Shown: positions 57,129-64,000 of the stretch, in pieces
Layout of the letters: each line of letters starts with the position of its first letter
Position numbering within the stretch: the first letter of the stretch is position 1
DNA from: Rhodococcus sp. NBC_00297
GTDB taxonomy: Bacteria; Actinomycetota; Actinomycetes; Mycobacteriales; Mycobacteriaceae
Assembly: GCF_036173065.1 (NCBI RefSeq)
Contig: NZ_CP108041.1
Coordinates: 3,909,001-3,973,000 of the forward strand
Length of the DNA stretch: 64,000 nucleotides
Direction: 5' to 3'
The notes under the pieces: model-generated
Told to the model about the DNA's origin: nothing
Database searches by the model: none
What the model saw: only the letters and a program-made list of their open reading frames with translations
Made by a program: the position numbers and the translations under genes

Positions 57129-58286
57129 TCAGAACACCTGCCGGTACAACTCCTCGATCTGCTGCGCGGTGGGGACGACCGGGTTGTTGTTCGGCGAGCC
57201 CGAGGCAAGTGCCTGCTCCGCCATCAACGGGACGAGCTTCTCCCACTTGTCCGCATCGAGACCGTGCGCGCTCGGGGATGGCACTTCGACCGTCGCGCAG
57301 AGGTTCTCGATGTAGGTGACCAGTGCTGCCGAGGCCACGTCGTCGCCGTCACCCTCATGTGCGGCGCCGAGTTGCCGCGCGCACTCCGCGTACCGCTCCG
57401 GGGCGCCGGGGATGGAGAACGCGGTGACGGCGGGCAGCAGCATCGCGTTCGACAAGCCGTGTGCGACATGGAAGTGGCCACCGATGGGTCGGCTCATGCC
57501 GTGCACCAGACACACGCTGGCGTTGGAGAACGCCATCCCGGCCTGGGTGGACGCGGCCATCATCGCGGCGCGCGCCTCGGCGTCGTCCCCGTCGGTGTAC
57601 GCGCGTACGAGGAACCGTCCGATGGTGCGCATGGCGTTGAGGGCCAACGCATCGGAGATCGGGTTCGCCTTCTTGCTGACGTACGCCTCGATGGCGTGGG
57701 TCAACGCGTCGACACCGGTGTCCGCGGTGAGGCGTGGCGGCATGGACATCGTGAGTTCGGGGTCGACGACGGAGGCGATGGGGAGGAAGGACAGGCCGGG
57801 GCACAGCATCTTCTCGTCCGACTCGCTGTCGGTGATGACGGTGAACTGCGTTGCTTCCGAACCGCTTCCGGCCGTGGTCGGGATGGCGATGATGGGCAGC
57901 GCCGGTCCGGTGTACGGGCCGGGTGCCTTGTAGTCGCGCATGACGCCGCCGCCCTTGCTCAGCACCGACAGTGCCTTCGCGGTGTCCATGGGGCTCCCGC
58001 CGCCGAAGCCGATGACGGCGTCCGCGTCGTGCGCTGCGACGGCGGCGACCCCGGCGGTGAGGGAGTCGGTGGTGGGGTCGGGAACCGTCTCGGCGAACAG
58101 CGCGCCGGTCTTGCCGGCGGCCGCGATGATGCCCATGACGCGGTCCGCTGCACCCGTGCTGACCATGAACTTGTCGGTCACGAGGAGGGGGCGCTCGACT
58201 CCGAGGTCGTCGAGTACCTGGCCGAGGTCCTCGACGGCGCCGGGTCCCATACGCAGGAAGCGGGGAAAGGAAATGGATGTCGACAT
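57129..58286 (-). CDS. Iron-containing (group III) alcohol dehydrogenase
   Basis: 385 residues. NAD(P)-binding GFGGGSPMDTAKAL near 95; the segment PTTAGSGSEATQFTVITD; metal ligands in DTGVDALTHAIEAYVSKKANP (Asp, His) and VHGMSRPIGGHFHVAHGLSNAMLLP (His, His). Family members oxidise primary or secondary alcohols or diols. It lies 105 bp downstream of a methylmalonate-semialdehyde dehydrogenase on the same strand, so the pair probably oxidises an alcohol to an aldehyde and then to an acyl-CoA. Start ATG 58286. Confidence 0.92.
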   Translation of the reverse strand: MSTSISFPRFLRMGPGAVEDLGQVLDDLGVERPLLVTDKFMVSTGAADRVMGIIAAAGKTGALFAETVPDPTTDSLTAGVAAVAAHDADAVIGFGGGSPMDTAKALSVLSKGGGVMRDYKAPGPYTGPALPIIAIPTTAGSGSEATQFTVITDSESDEKMLCPGLSFLPIASVVDPELTMSMPPRLTADTGVDALTHAIEAYVSKKANPISDALALNAMRTIGRFLVRAYTDGDDAEARAAMMAASTQAGMAFSNASVCLVHGMSRPIGGHFHVAHGLSNAMLLPAVTAFSIPGAPERYAECARQLGAAHEGDGDDVASAALVTYIENLCATVEVPSPSAHGLDADKWEKLVPLMAEQALASGSPNNNPVVPTAQQIEELYRQVF

Positions 58287-58391
58287 CGTCGTCGTGCTCC
58301 TTCTCGTGATCGGGCGTGCGTGATGCGGAAATGCCGATGCCGCACCGCCTCCCGAACTGCGGAGAGACGATGCGGCGCGGCGTGGACCTGA

Positions 58392-59882
58392 CTAGTCGTT
58401 CTCGGGGAATCCGAGGTTGATGCCGCCGTGGCTGGGGTCGAGCCAGCGGGAGGTGACGGCCTTGGCGCGGGTGAAGAAGTGCACGCCCTCGGTGCCGTGG
58501 GCGTGGGTGTCGCCGAAGAGGCTGTTCTTCCAGCCACCGAAGCTGTAGTAGGCCATGGGAACCGGGATCGGCACGTTGATGCCGATCATGCCGACCTCGA
58601 CCTCGTTCTGGAAGCGTCGAGCGGCGCCACCGTCGTTGGTGAAGATGGCGGTGCCGTTGCCGTAGGGGTTGTCGTTGATCAGCTGCAGCGCCTCGTCGTA
58701 CGTGTCGACGCGGACGACGGAGAGGACGGGTCCGAAGATCTCGTCGGTGTAGATGCTCATCTCGGGGGTGACGTGGTCGATGAGGGTGGGTCCGAGCCAG
58801 AAGCCCTCGTCTCCGCCGTCGGCCTTGACGGTGCGGCCGTCGACGACGATGGTGGCGCCGGACTCCTCGCCCGCGTCGACGTAGGAGGCGACCTTGTCGC
58901 GGTGTGCCTTGGTCACCAGTGGGCCCATGTCGGCGCCGCGGGTGCCGTCGCCGGTCTTGAGCGGGGTGGTGCGCTCGGCGATCTTGGCGACCAGTTCGTC
59001 GGCGATGTCGCCGACCGCGACGAGGGCGGAGATGGCCATGCAGCGCTCACCGGCGGAGCCGAAGCCGGCGTTGACCATGGCGTCGGCGGCGAGGTCGAGA
59101 TCGGCGTCGGGGAGCACGATGGCGTGGTTCTTGGCGCCGCCGAGGGCCTGGACGCGCTTGCCGTGCGAGGTGCCGGTCGCGTAGACGTACTGCGCGATGG
59201 GGGTGGAGCCGACGAAGCTGATGGACTTGATGTTGCGGTTCTCGAGCAGCTCGTCGACGGCGGTCTTGTCACCCTGGAGGACGTTGAAGACGCCGTCGGG
59301 CAGGCCCGCTTCCTTCCACAGCTCGGCGATCCAGATGCTCGCCGTCGGGTCCTTCTCGGACGGCTTGAGCACGACGGTGTTGCCGGCGGCGATGGCGATG
59401 GGGAAGAACCACATCGGCACCATGGCCGGGAAGTTGAAGGGGCTGATGATGCCGACGGGTCCGAGCGGCTGACGCAGGGAGAAGACGTCGACTCCGGTGG
59501 AGGCGTTCTCGGTGAAGCCGCCCTTGAGCAGATGCGGGATGCCGCAGGCGAATTCGACGACTTCCTGGCCGCGGCTGATCTCGCCGAGGGCGTCGGAGAG
59601 GACCTTGCCGTGCTCGGCGGTGATGATCTCGGCGAGTTCGCCCTTCTTCGCGTTGAGCAGTTCGCGGAAGTTGAAGAGGATCGCGGTGCGCTTGGACAGC
59701 GAGGTGTCGCGCCAGGCGGGGAAGGCGGCGGTGGCCGAGTCGATGACGACGCGGGCATCCTCGACGGTGGCGAGGGCGAGCTCGCCGGTGACCTGACCGG
59801 TGGCCGGGTTGGTGACGGGGGAGGTCTTGTCGGAGGTGCCGGCGAACGGCTTGCCGTCCACCCAGTGCGTGATCGTGTTCAC
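58392..59882 (-). CDS. mmsA: CoA-acylating methylmalonate-semialdehyde dehydrogenase
   Basis: 496 residues from GTG 59882 (GAAGGAA 7 nt upstream). Aldehyde dehydrogenase of the MmsA class: PFNFPAMVPMWFFPIAIAAGNTVVLKPSEKDP, catalytic Cys281 in FGSAGERCMAISALV with the preceding Arg typical of the CoA-dependent class, and a late EIFGPVLSVVRVDTYDEALQLINDNPYGNGTAIFT. Catalyses methylmalonate (or malonate) semialdehyde to propionyl- (acetyl-) CoA in valine, beta-alanine or propanediol-like pathways. Divergent from a LysR regulator. Confidence 0.93.
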   Translation of the reverse strand: MNTITHWVDGKPFAGTSDKTSPVTNPATGQVTGELALATVEDARVVIDSATAAFPAWRDTSLSKRTAILFNFRELLNAKKGELAEIITAEHGKVLSDALGEISRGQEVVEFACGIPHLLKGGFTENASTGVDVFSLRQPLGPVGIISPFNFPAMVPMWFFPIAIAAGNTVVLKPSEKDPTASIWIAELWKEAGLPDGVFNVLQGDKTAVDELLENRNIKSISFVGSTPIAQYVYATGTSHGKRVQALGGAKNHAIVLPDADLDLAADAMVNAGFGSAGERCMAISALVAVGDIADELVAKIAERTTPLKTGDGTRGADMGPLVTKAHRDKVASYVDAGEESGATIVVDGRTVKADGGDEGFWLGPTLIDHVTPEMSIYTDEIFGPVLSVVRVDTYDEALQLINDNPYGNGTAIFTNDGGAARRFQNEVEVGMIGINVPIPVPMAYYSFGGWKNSLFGDTHAHGTEGVHFFTRAKAVTSRWLDPSHGGINLGFPEND

Positions 59883-59967
59883 GGAGATTCCTTCGGTCGA
59901 GTGCTGGCCTGTGACCTGAGTCTCCCTAGCAGAATTGCGTCTGTCAAAGGCCAAAGGCGCACTCTCG

Positions 59968-59983
59968 CGTGCAGATCTGCACG
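59968..59983. promoter_or_regulatory. Perfect 16-bp palindrome between mmsA and the LysR gene, probable operator
   Basis: CGTGCAGATCTGCACG equals its reverse complement. It lies 7 bp before the lysR -10 hexamer (59991) and about 86 bp upstream of the mmsA start, i.e. in the ideal place for a LysR-type protein to repress itself and activate mmsA. Confidence 0.6.
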
Positions 59984-59990
59984 TGGTGGG

Positions 59991-59996
59991 TACGCT
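59991..59996 (+). promoter_or_regulatory. -10 hexamer TACGCT for leaderless lysR gene
   Basis: TACGCT ends 6 nt before the ATG at 60003; no Shine-Dalgarno between. Confidence 0.5.
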
Positions 59997-60002
59997 CACG
60001 GC

Positions 60003-60908
60003 ATGTTCTCCGCCGATCACCTCCGCTTCTTCCTGGAGGTCTCGCGCCACGGGCGCCTCAACGACGCCTCGCGAGTGCTGGGTGTCGACCACACGACGGT
60101 GGGCCGCCGCATCACCAGTCTGGAGAAGGCGGCGGGCCATCGACTCTTCGATCGCACGCCGTCGGGCTGGCGGCTGACGGAGGCGGGGCGGCGCCTCGTG
60201 GGCTACGCGGAGACGGTGGAGTCGACGCTGATCGCGGCGTTCGAGGACCAGACGACGTCCGTGGGATCGCTGACCGGCTCCGTGCGGATCGCCGCCCCGG
60301 ACGGTTTCGGTGCCTTCGTGCTCACGCCGCAGCTGACGCGGCTGCGCCGGGACCACCCCCGACTCGACGTCGAGCTGGTCACCGCCACGGAGCACGACGC
60401 GCTGAGCACCCGCGGCTTCGACGTCGCCGTGAGCCTGGAGCGGCCGTCACCGCGATTCATGTCATCGCGGAAGCTGGCGTCGTACGAGCTCAAGCTGTAC
60501 GCGTCACCGTCCTACCTCCGCGCCGCGCCCGCACTGGAGAGCCTCGACGACCTGCGTCGGCACGTCCTCATCTGGTACGTCGACGCGCTGTTGGACGTGG
60601 TGCCGCTGCGCATCCTCGACGCCATGCACCTCGACGGTCGACCGCAGTTCCAGACCAACAACATCACCGGGCACTGGCTCGCGGCCCGCCACGGGCTCGG
60701 GATCGCACCGTTGCCCAACTACATCGGCGAGCCGGACGACCAGCTGGTCTGTGTGTTGCCCGACGAGTTCGCCGTGCGCCGCGACTACTGGACCGCGATG
60801 CCTCGCGACCTCACGCGGCTGGCGCGGGTGAAGGCCGTCGACGAACTACTGCGATCGATCGTCGCCGACGACGTGCACCTGCTGGCACCGGATGCGGACG
60901 ATCAGTGA
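60003..60908 (+). CDS. LysR-family transcriptional regulator
   Basis: 301 residues. The winged HTH (about 4-62) reads HLRFFLEVSRHGRLNDASRVLGVDHTTVGRRITSLEKAAGHRLFDRTPSGWRLTEAG; the effector-binding domain follows from GSVRIAAPDGFGAFVLTP. It is divergent from mmsA and the alcohol dehydrogenase, its probable targets, with a 16-bp palindrome in between. It ends convergently with the MFS gene (7-bp overlap). Confidence 0.93.
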   Translation: MFSADHLRFFLEVSRHGRLNDASRVLGVDHTTVGRRITSLEKAAGHRLFDRTPSGWRLTEAGRRLVGYAETVESTLIAAFEDQTTSVGSLTGSVRIAAPDGFGAFVLTPQLTRLRRDHPRLDVELVTATEHDALSTRGFDVAVSLERPSPRFMSSRKLASYELKLYASPSYLRAAPALESLDDLRRHVLIWYVDALLDVVPLRILDAMHLDGRPQFQTNNITGHWLAARHGLGIAPLPNYIGEPDDQLVCVLPDEFAVRRDYWTAMPRDLTRLARVKAVDELLRSIVADDVHLLAPDADDQ

Positions 60909-62371
60909 GCCCGTCGCGGTAGTGCGAAGACCAGGACGAACGCGAGCACGGCGAATCCGGCGCTGACTCCCATGGCGTGCGCCGCGCTGTCGGTGAACGC
61001 CGTCGCGACGGCGTCCTCACCGGGGCCCATGACGTTCAGCGAGCCGAAGAGGACGCTGCCGATGATGGCGATGCCGATCGCGCTGCCGACCCGCTGCATC
61101 GTCGAGATGACACCGCTGGCGGCGCCCGCGTCGGGCCGATCTACCGTCGCGACGATGAACTGCGCATTGGGAGCGATGAAGGCGCCGTTGCCCAGGCCTG
61201 CGATGAACAGGGGCAGCAGCAGCTTCCAGTTGGTCAGGGCCGACGCATCGGTGAACAGCAGGACCAACCAGGCCCACACGAGTCCCAGGGTGACGAGGGC
61301 CGTGCCGAGCACCAGGACGTTACGGCCGAGACGTTCGGCCAGCCTGTTGGACTGCGACGACGAGATGATGCTGCCGATCGCGAACGGGATCGACACCACG
61401 CCCGAGGCGAGCGCCGAGTTGCCGAGACCGGTCTGCCACAGGATCGAGATGGTGAAGAAGATCGACGTGAAGGCAGCGAAGTAGACGAGGGCGAGAATGA
61501 CCCCGCCGGTGAACGCGGGCCGGGTGAACAGTCGCGGCGGGACAAGAGGGGTGCGGCCGGCACGCGAGTAGCGCACCTCCCACGCGCCGAACAGCCCGAT
61601 GAGCACGATGCCGGCGCCGAGTGTCACATACGTCCAGGTCGGCCATCCGGTGTCCTGGCCCTCGATGAGGGGGACCAGGATCGCGACGAGACCTGCCGTG
61701 ACGAGTGCGAGACCCACCCAGTCGATACCGCGCGCGGGGGCGTCGGGGGAGTCGATCTCGGAGCGGGTCGGCAAGATCTTCGCGGCCAGGATCAAGCCGA
61801 TGAGTCCGAACGGTAGGTTGACCCAGAAGACCAACCGCCACCCGCTCTCGCTGCCGGCGGCCTCGATGATCAGACCGCCGATGATGGGGCCCAGTGCGGA
61901 CGAGACGCCGATGACGGCGCCCATGATGGCGAAGGCCTTGCCCCGCATCTGCGGCGGGAACAGCAACTGGATGTAGGCGGTGACGGCGGGGACGAAGATG
62001 CCGCCCGCGAGTCCCTGCACGATGCGCGCCGCGACGAGCTGCAGATCGTTCTGCGCGAGTCCACACGCGAGGCTGGCCACCGTGAAGAGGGCGAGTCCGG
62101 TGAAGAACACCCACTTGTGGCCGATGCGGTCGCCCACCCGACCCGCCGGGATCAGTGCCAGGCCGAACGCGAGCGCGTATCCGGAGATGATCCAGGACAG
62201 GGTGGCCTCGGACGCGTCGAGGCTCGTGCGGATGGTGGGGAGCGCGACGTTGACGATGGTCGTGTCGAGCAGGGCGATGAACATGCCCATGAGCAGGACG
62301 ATCAACGACTGCCAGGCGCGTCGGGAGACCGCGGGGGCCGCGTTGTCGGCCGAGGTGGAAGTGGTGGACAC
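60902..62371 (-). CDS. MFS transporter, DHA2 (EmrB/QacA) drug-efflux family
   Basis: 489 residues from GTG 62371 (AAAGG upstream). Fourteen-helix type: starts SLIVLLMGMFIALLDTTIVNVALPTI (motif D1) with motif A as GRVGDRIGHKWVFFTG and motif C region FVPAVTAYIQLLFPPQMRGKAFAIMGAVIGVSSALGPIIGGLI. Proton-driven efflux of drugs or metabolites is expected; substrate unknown. It overlaps the lysR end by 7 bp, convergent, so not likely the LysR target. Frame to 62521 is not supported. Confidence 0.92.
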   Translation of the reverse strand: MSTTSTSADNAAPAVSRRAWQSLIVLLMGMFIALLDTTIVNVALPTIRTSLDASEATLSWIISGYALAFGLALIPAGRVGDRIGHKWVFFTGLALFTVASLACGLAQNDLQLVAARIVQGLAGGIFVPAVTAYIQLLFPPQMRGKAFAIMGAVIGVSSALGPIIGGLIIEAAGSESGWRLVFWVNLPFGLIGLILAAKILPTRSEIDSPDAPARGIDWVGLALVTAGLVAILVPLIEGQDTGWPTWTYVTLGAGIVLIGLFGAWEVRYSRAGRTPLVPPRLFTRPAFTGGVILALVYFAAFTSIFFTISILWQTGLGNSALASGVVSIPFAIGSIISSSQSNRLAERLGRNVLVLGTALVTLGLVWAWLVLLFTDASALTNWKLLLPLFIAGLGNGAFIAPNAQFIVATVDRPDAGAASGVISTMQRVGSAIGIAIIGSVLFGSLNVMGPGEDAVATAFTDSAAHAMGVSAGFAVLAFVLVFALPRRAH

Positions 62372-62560
62372 CCGAGAAACCTTTCGCACAGGACAGTAAC
62401 TGACGACCGTATTCGGTGAAGACGTGAGTCTCGGACCGGTCGTGGCCGCATTCTCTAGAGTTGCGTGCACCACGGAGCGCGGCGCACGGGGTGCAGCGTT
62501 CCCCGCGGGACGCGCACGCAATCACCGCTTCGCCGGTGACGGAAGCGAGGGGGATCTTCG

Positions 62561-63940
62561 ATGACACATGCGTTCACGGACGATGCGTTGGGGCGCGACG
62601 ACGCGGTGGGGCTCGCGCTGCGAGTGCGCAGGCGCGAGGTCACCGCCGCGGAACTGGCGTCGGCGGCACTGTCGCGCATCGAGAAGATGGCCGAGTTGGA
62701 CGCGCTGGTGGGGCCACCACTGACGACTCCCGTCGTCGGCGACCAGGCGGGGCCGTTCGCGGGTGTGCCGACGCTGATCAAGGACAACAGCGACGTCCGA
62801 GGGCTGCCGACGGGCCAGGGCTCCGAGATCATCCGTGCTCGTCCCGCGGACCGGCACGGTCCCGTGGCCCGCGAGATGCTCTCGATGGGGTTCGGTGTCA
62901 TGGCCAAGACGACGCTGCCGGAGTTCGGACTCAGCGCGTCGACCGAGTTCCCGACCCGGCCGCCCACCCGGAACCCCTGGAACACCGAGTACTCGACGGG
63001 CGCGTCCTCGGGCGGATCCGCGGCGCTGGTGGCGGCGGGGGCGGTTCCCCTCGCACACGGCAACGACGGCGGCGGCTCGATCCGGATCCCAGCGGCCTGC
63101 ACGGGGCTCGTGGGCCTCAAGCCGTCGCGCGGCAGGTTCGTGCTGCCGGCGCTGGAGAAGCTTCTGCCTGTCGCGATCGTCTCCGAGGGCGTGCTGACGC
63201 GCAGTGTCCGTGACACCGCCGCGTTCTGGGCCGCGGCCGATCACGCGAGTGCACGACGCCTGCGACCGATCGGCACCGTGACGGGCCCGTCGGCGCGGCG
63301 ACTGCGGGTCGGTGTGATCCGGCAGTCGCCCGCGGGCGGCCCCACCGACGTCGAGACGCTCGCCGCGCTGGACGACGCCGCCGCGCTCCTCGAGCGCCTC
63401 GGTCACACGGTGGACGAGATGACCACCGTGCCGATCGACCCACGCTTTCCCGAGGACTTCGTCGAGTACTGGTCGTTCCTCGCCTACGTTCTGCAGAAGA
63501 CGACGCCGCGTCTCGAGGGCCGCACGGAACGCGACTTCGACACGCTCACCGTGGGACTCGCGGACCGCTTCCGTCGTACGCGGTACCGATTGCCGTCGGT
63601 GGTGCGTCGACTGCGCAGGGCCGGTGCCGACTACGCCTCGATGTTCGCGAGCGTCGACCTGGTGCTGTCCCCGGTGCTCGGGCACACCACGCCGCGGCTG
63701 GGGCATCTGTCGCCGCACGTGCCGTTCGACGAGTACCTCGAGAGGCTCACGTCCTACGCCGCGTTCACTCCGCTGCACAACGTGGCGGGCGCGCCGGCGA
63801 TGTCGCTGCCGCTGGGGCGCTCGAGCGCCGGACTGCCGGTGGGGGTCATGTTCTCCGGTGTGCAGGGCGACGAGCGAACGCTGCTCGAGGTGGCCTTCGA
63901 GATCGAAGGCGCGGCACCGTGGCGTTCCCTCGCCGACTGA
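62561..63940 (+). CDS. Amidase (amidase-signature family)
   Basis: 459 residues. Ser-cisSer-Lys triad: Lys74 in VPTLIKDNSD, Ser149/Ser150 in YSTGASSGGSAALVAAG, and nucleophile Ser173 in HGNDGGGSIRIPAACTGLVGLKPSRGR. Hydrolyses carboxamides (acylamide, nitrile-derived amide or peptide-like); no GatBC genes nearby, so not the tRNA amidotransferase. GAGGGGG stands 8 nt before the ATG. The 189-bp gap to the divergent MFS gene holds both promoters. After 63940 the last 60 bp show nothing. Confidence 0.92.
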   Translation: MTHAFTDDALGRDDAVGLALRVRRREVTAAELASAALSRIEKMAELDALVGPPLTTPVVGDQAGPFAGVPTLIKDNSDVRGLPTGQGSEIIRARPADRHGPVAREMLSMGFGVMAKTTLPEFGLSASTEFPTRPPTRNPWNTEYSTGASSGGSAALVAAGAVPLAHGNDGGGSIRIPAACTGLVGLKPSRGRFVLPALEKLLPVAIVSEGVLTRSVRDTAAFWAAADHASARRLRPIGTVTGPSARRLRVGVIRQSPAGGPTDVETLAALDDAAALLERLGHTVDEMTTVPIDPRFPEDFVEYWSFLAYVLQKTTPRLEGRTERDFDTLTVGLADRFRRTRYRLPSVVRRLRRAGADYASMFASVDLVLSPVLGHTTPRLGHLSPHVPFDEYLERLTSYAAFTPLHNVAGAPAMSLPLGRSSAGLPVGVMFSGVQGDERTLLEVAFEIEGAAPWRSLAD

Positions 63941-64000
63941 CACGAGAACGTCGCCCGTTCTCCGTGTTGCGACCCCCGACGGGCCGGCGGGTGCCTAGTG

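Overview
The window is a GC-rich actinobacterial chromosome segment. Gene content and order point to the mycolic-acid-containing Mycobacteriales, most likely a Rhodococcus-type member of the Nocardiaceae. Long runs match the Mycobacterium tuberculosis order as I remember it: ybeY, CorC-like, era, recO, uppS, Rv2360c-like, furB/zur, smtB, glyS (1-10.2 kb); TPM protein, dgt, dnaG, small protein, tRNA-Asn (11.3-21.4 kb); and DUF3145, accD6, kasA, acpM, fabD, mabR, aceE, DUF3052, ahpE (46.3-56.7 kb). These runs are separated by lineage-specific genes. No insertion sequence, prophage, CRISPR array or rRNA operon was seen.

Layout. 1-10.2 kb: ribosome maturation, DNA repair and isoprenoid housekeeping genes, a molybdopterin oxidoreductase, two SRPBCC proteins, a zinc/metal regulator pair (SmtB, Zur) and glycyl-tRNA synthetase. 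10.6-17 kb: a lipoprotein, a TPM-domain membrane protein, and a tightly overlapped ABC exporter plus two-component operon preceded by two inverted repeats. 17-21.4 kb: YdcF-like protein, dGTPase, primase, tRNA-Asn. 21.5-32 kb: accessory genes including a siderophore-interacting reductase and a hydroxyornithine-formyltransferase-like gene, each behind an IdeR-like iron box, two paralogous membrane diguanylate cyclases, short-chain dehydrogenases, a BrkB-like membrane protein and a GH13 glucosyl hydrolase/transferase.

32-43 kb is the most interesting part: a signalling island with a GAF-ANTAR protein, three GGDEF-EAL proteins, a PAS protein, a GNAT-like acyltransferase candidate and an Rv1355c/MoeY-type fusion of an E1-like (ThiF) domain with a nitroreductase domain. 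With the two membrane cyclases, five GGDEF proteins lie within about 19 kb. One GGDEF-EAL protein carries substitutions at key positions of both domains and is probably a degenerate, sensory copy.

43-64 kb: a second molybdopterin oxidoreductase, a serine hydrolase, the FAS-II/mycolate cluster with a MabR-type regulator, pyruvate dehydrogenase E1 with tandem upstream repeats, peroxiredoxin AhpE, tRNA-Val, an iron-type alcohol dehydrogenase with methylmalonate-semialdehyde dehydrogenase under a divergent LysR regulator with a 16-bp palindrome, an MFS exporter and an amidase.

A feature running through the whole window is a TANNNT-like hexamer 6-7 nt before start codons that lack a Shine-Dalgarno sequence (at least nine genes), indicating many leaderless transcripts. 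Gene names and the comparison with M. tuberculosis rest on recalled family knowledge; no database search was run.
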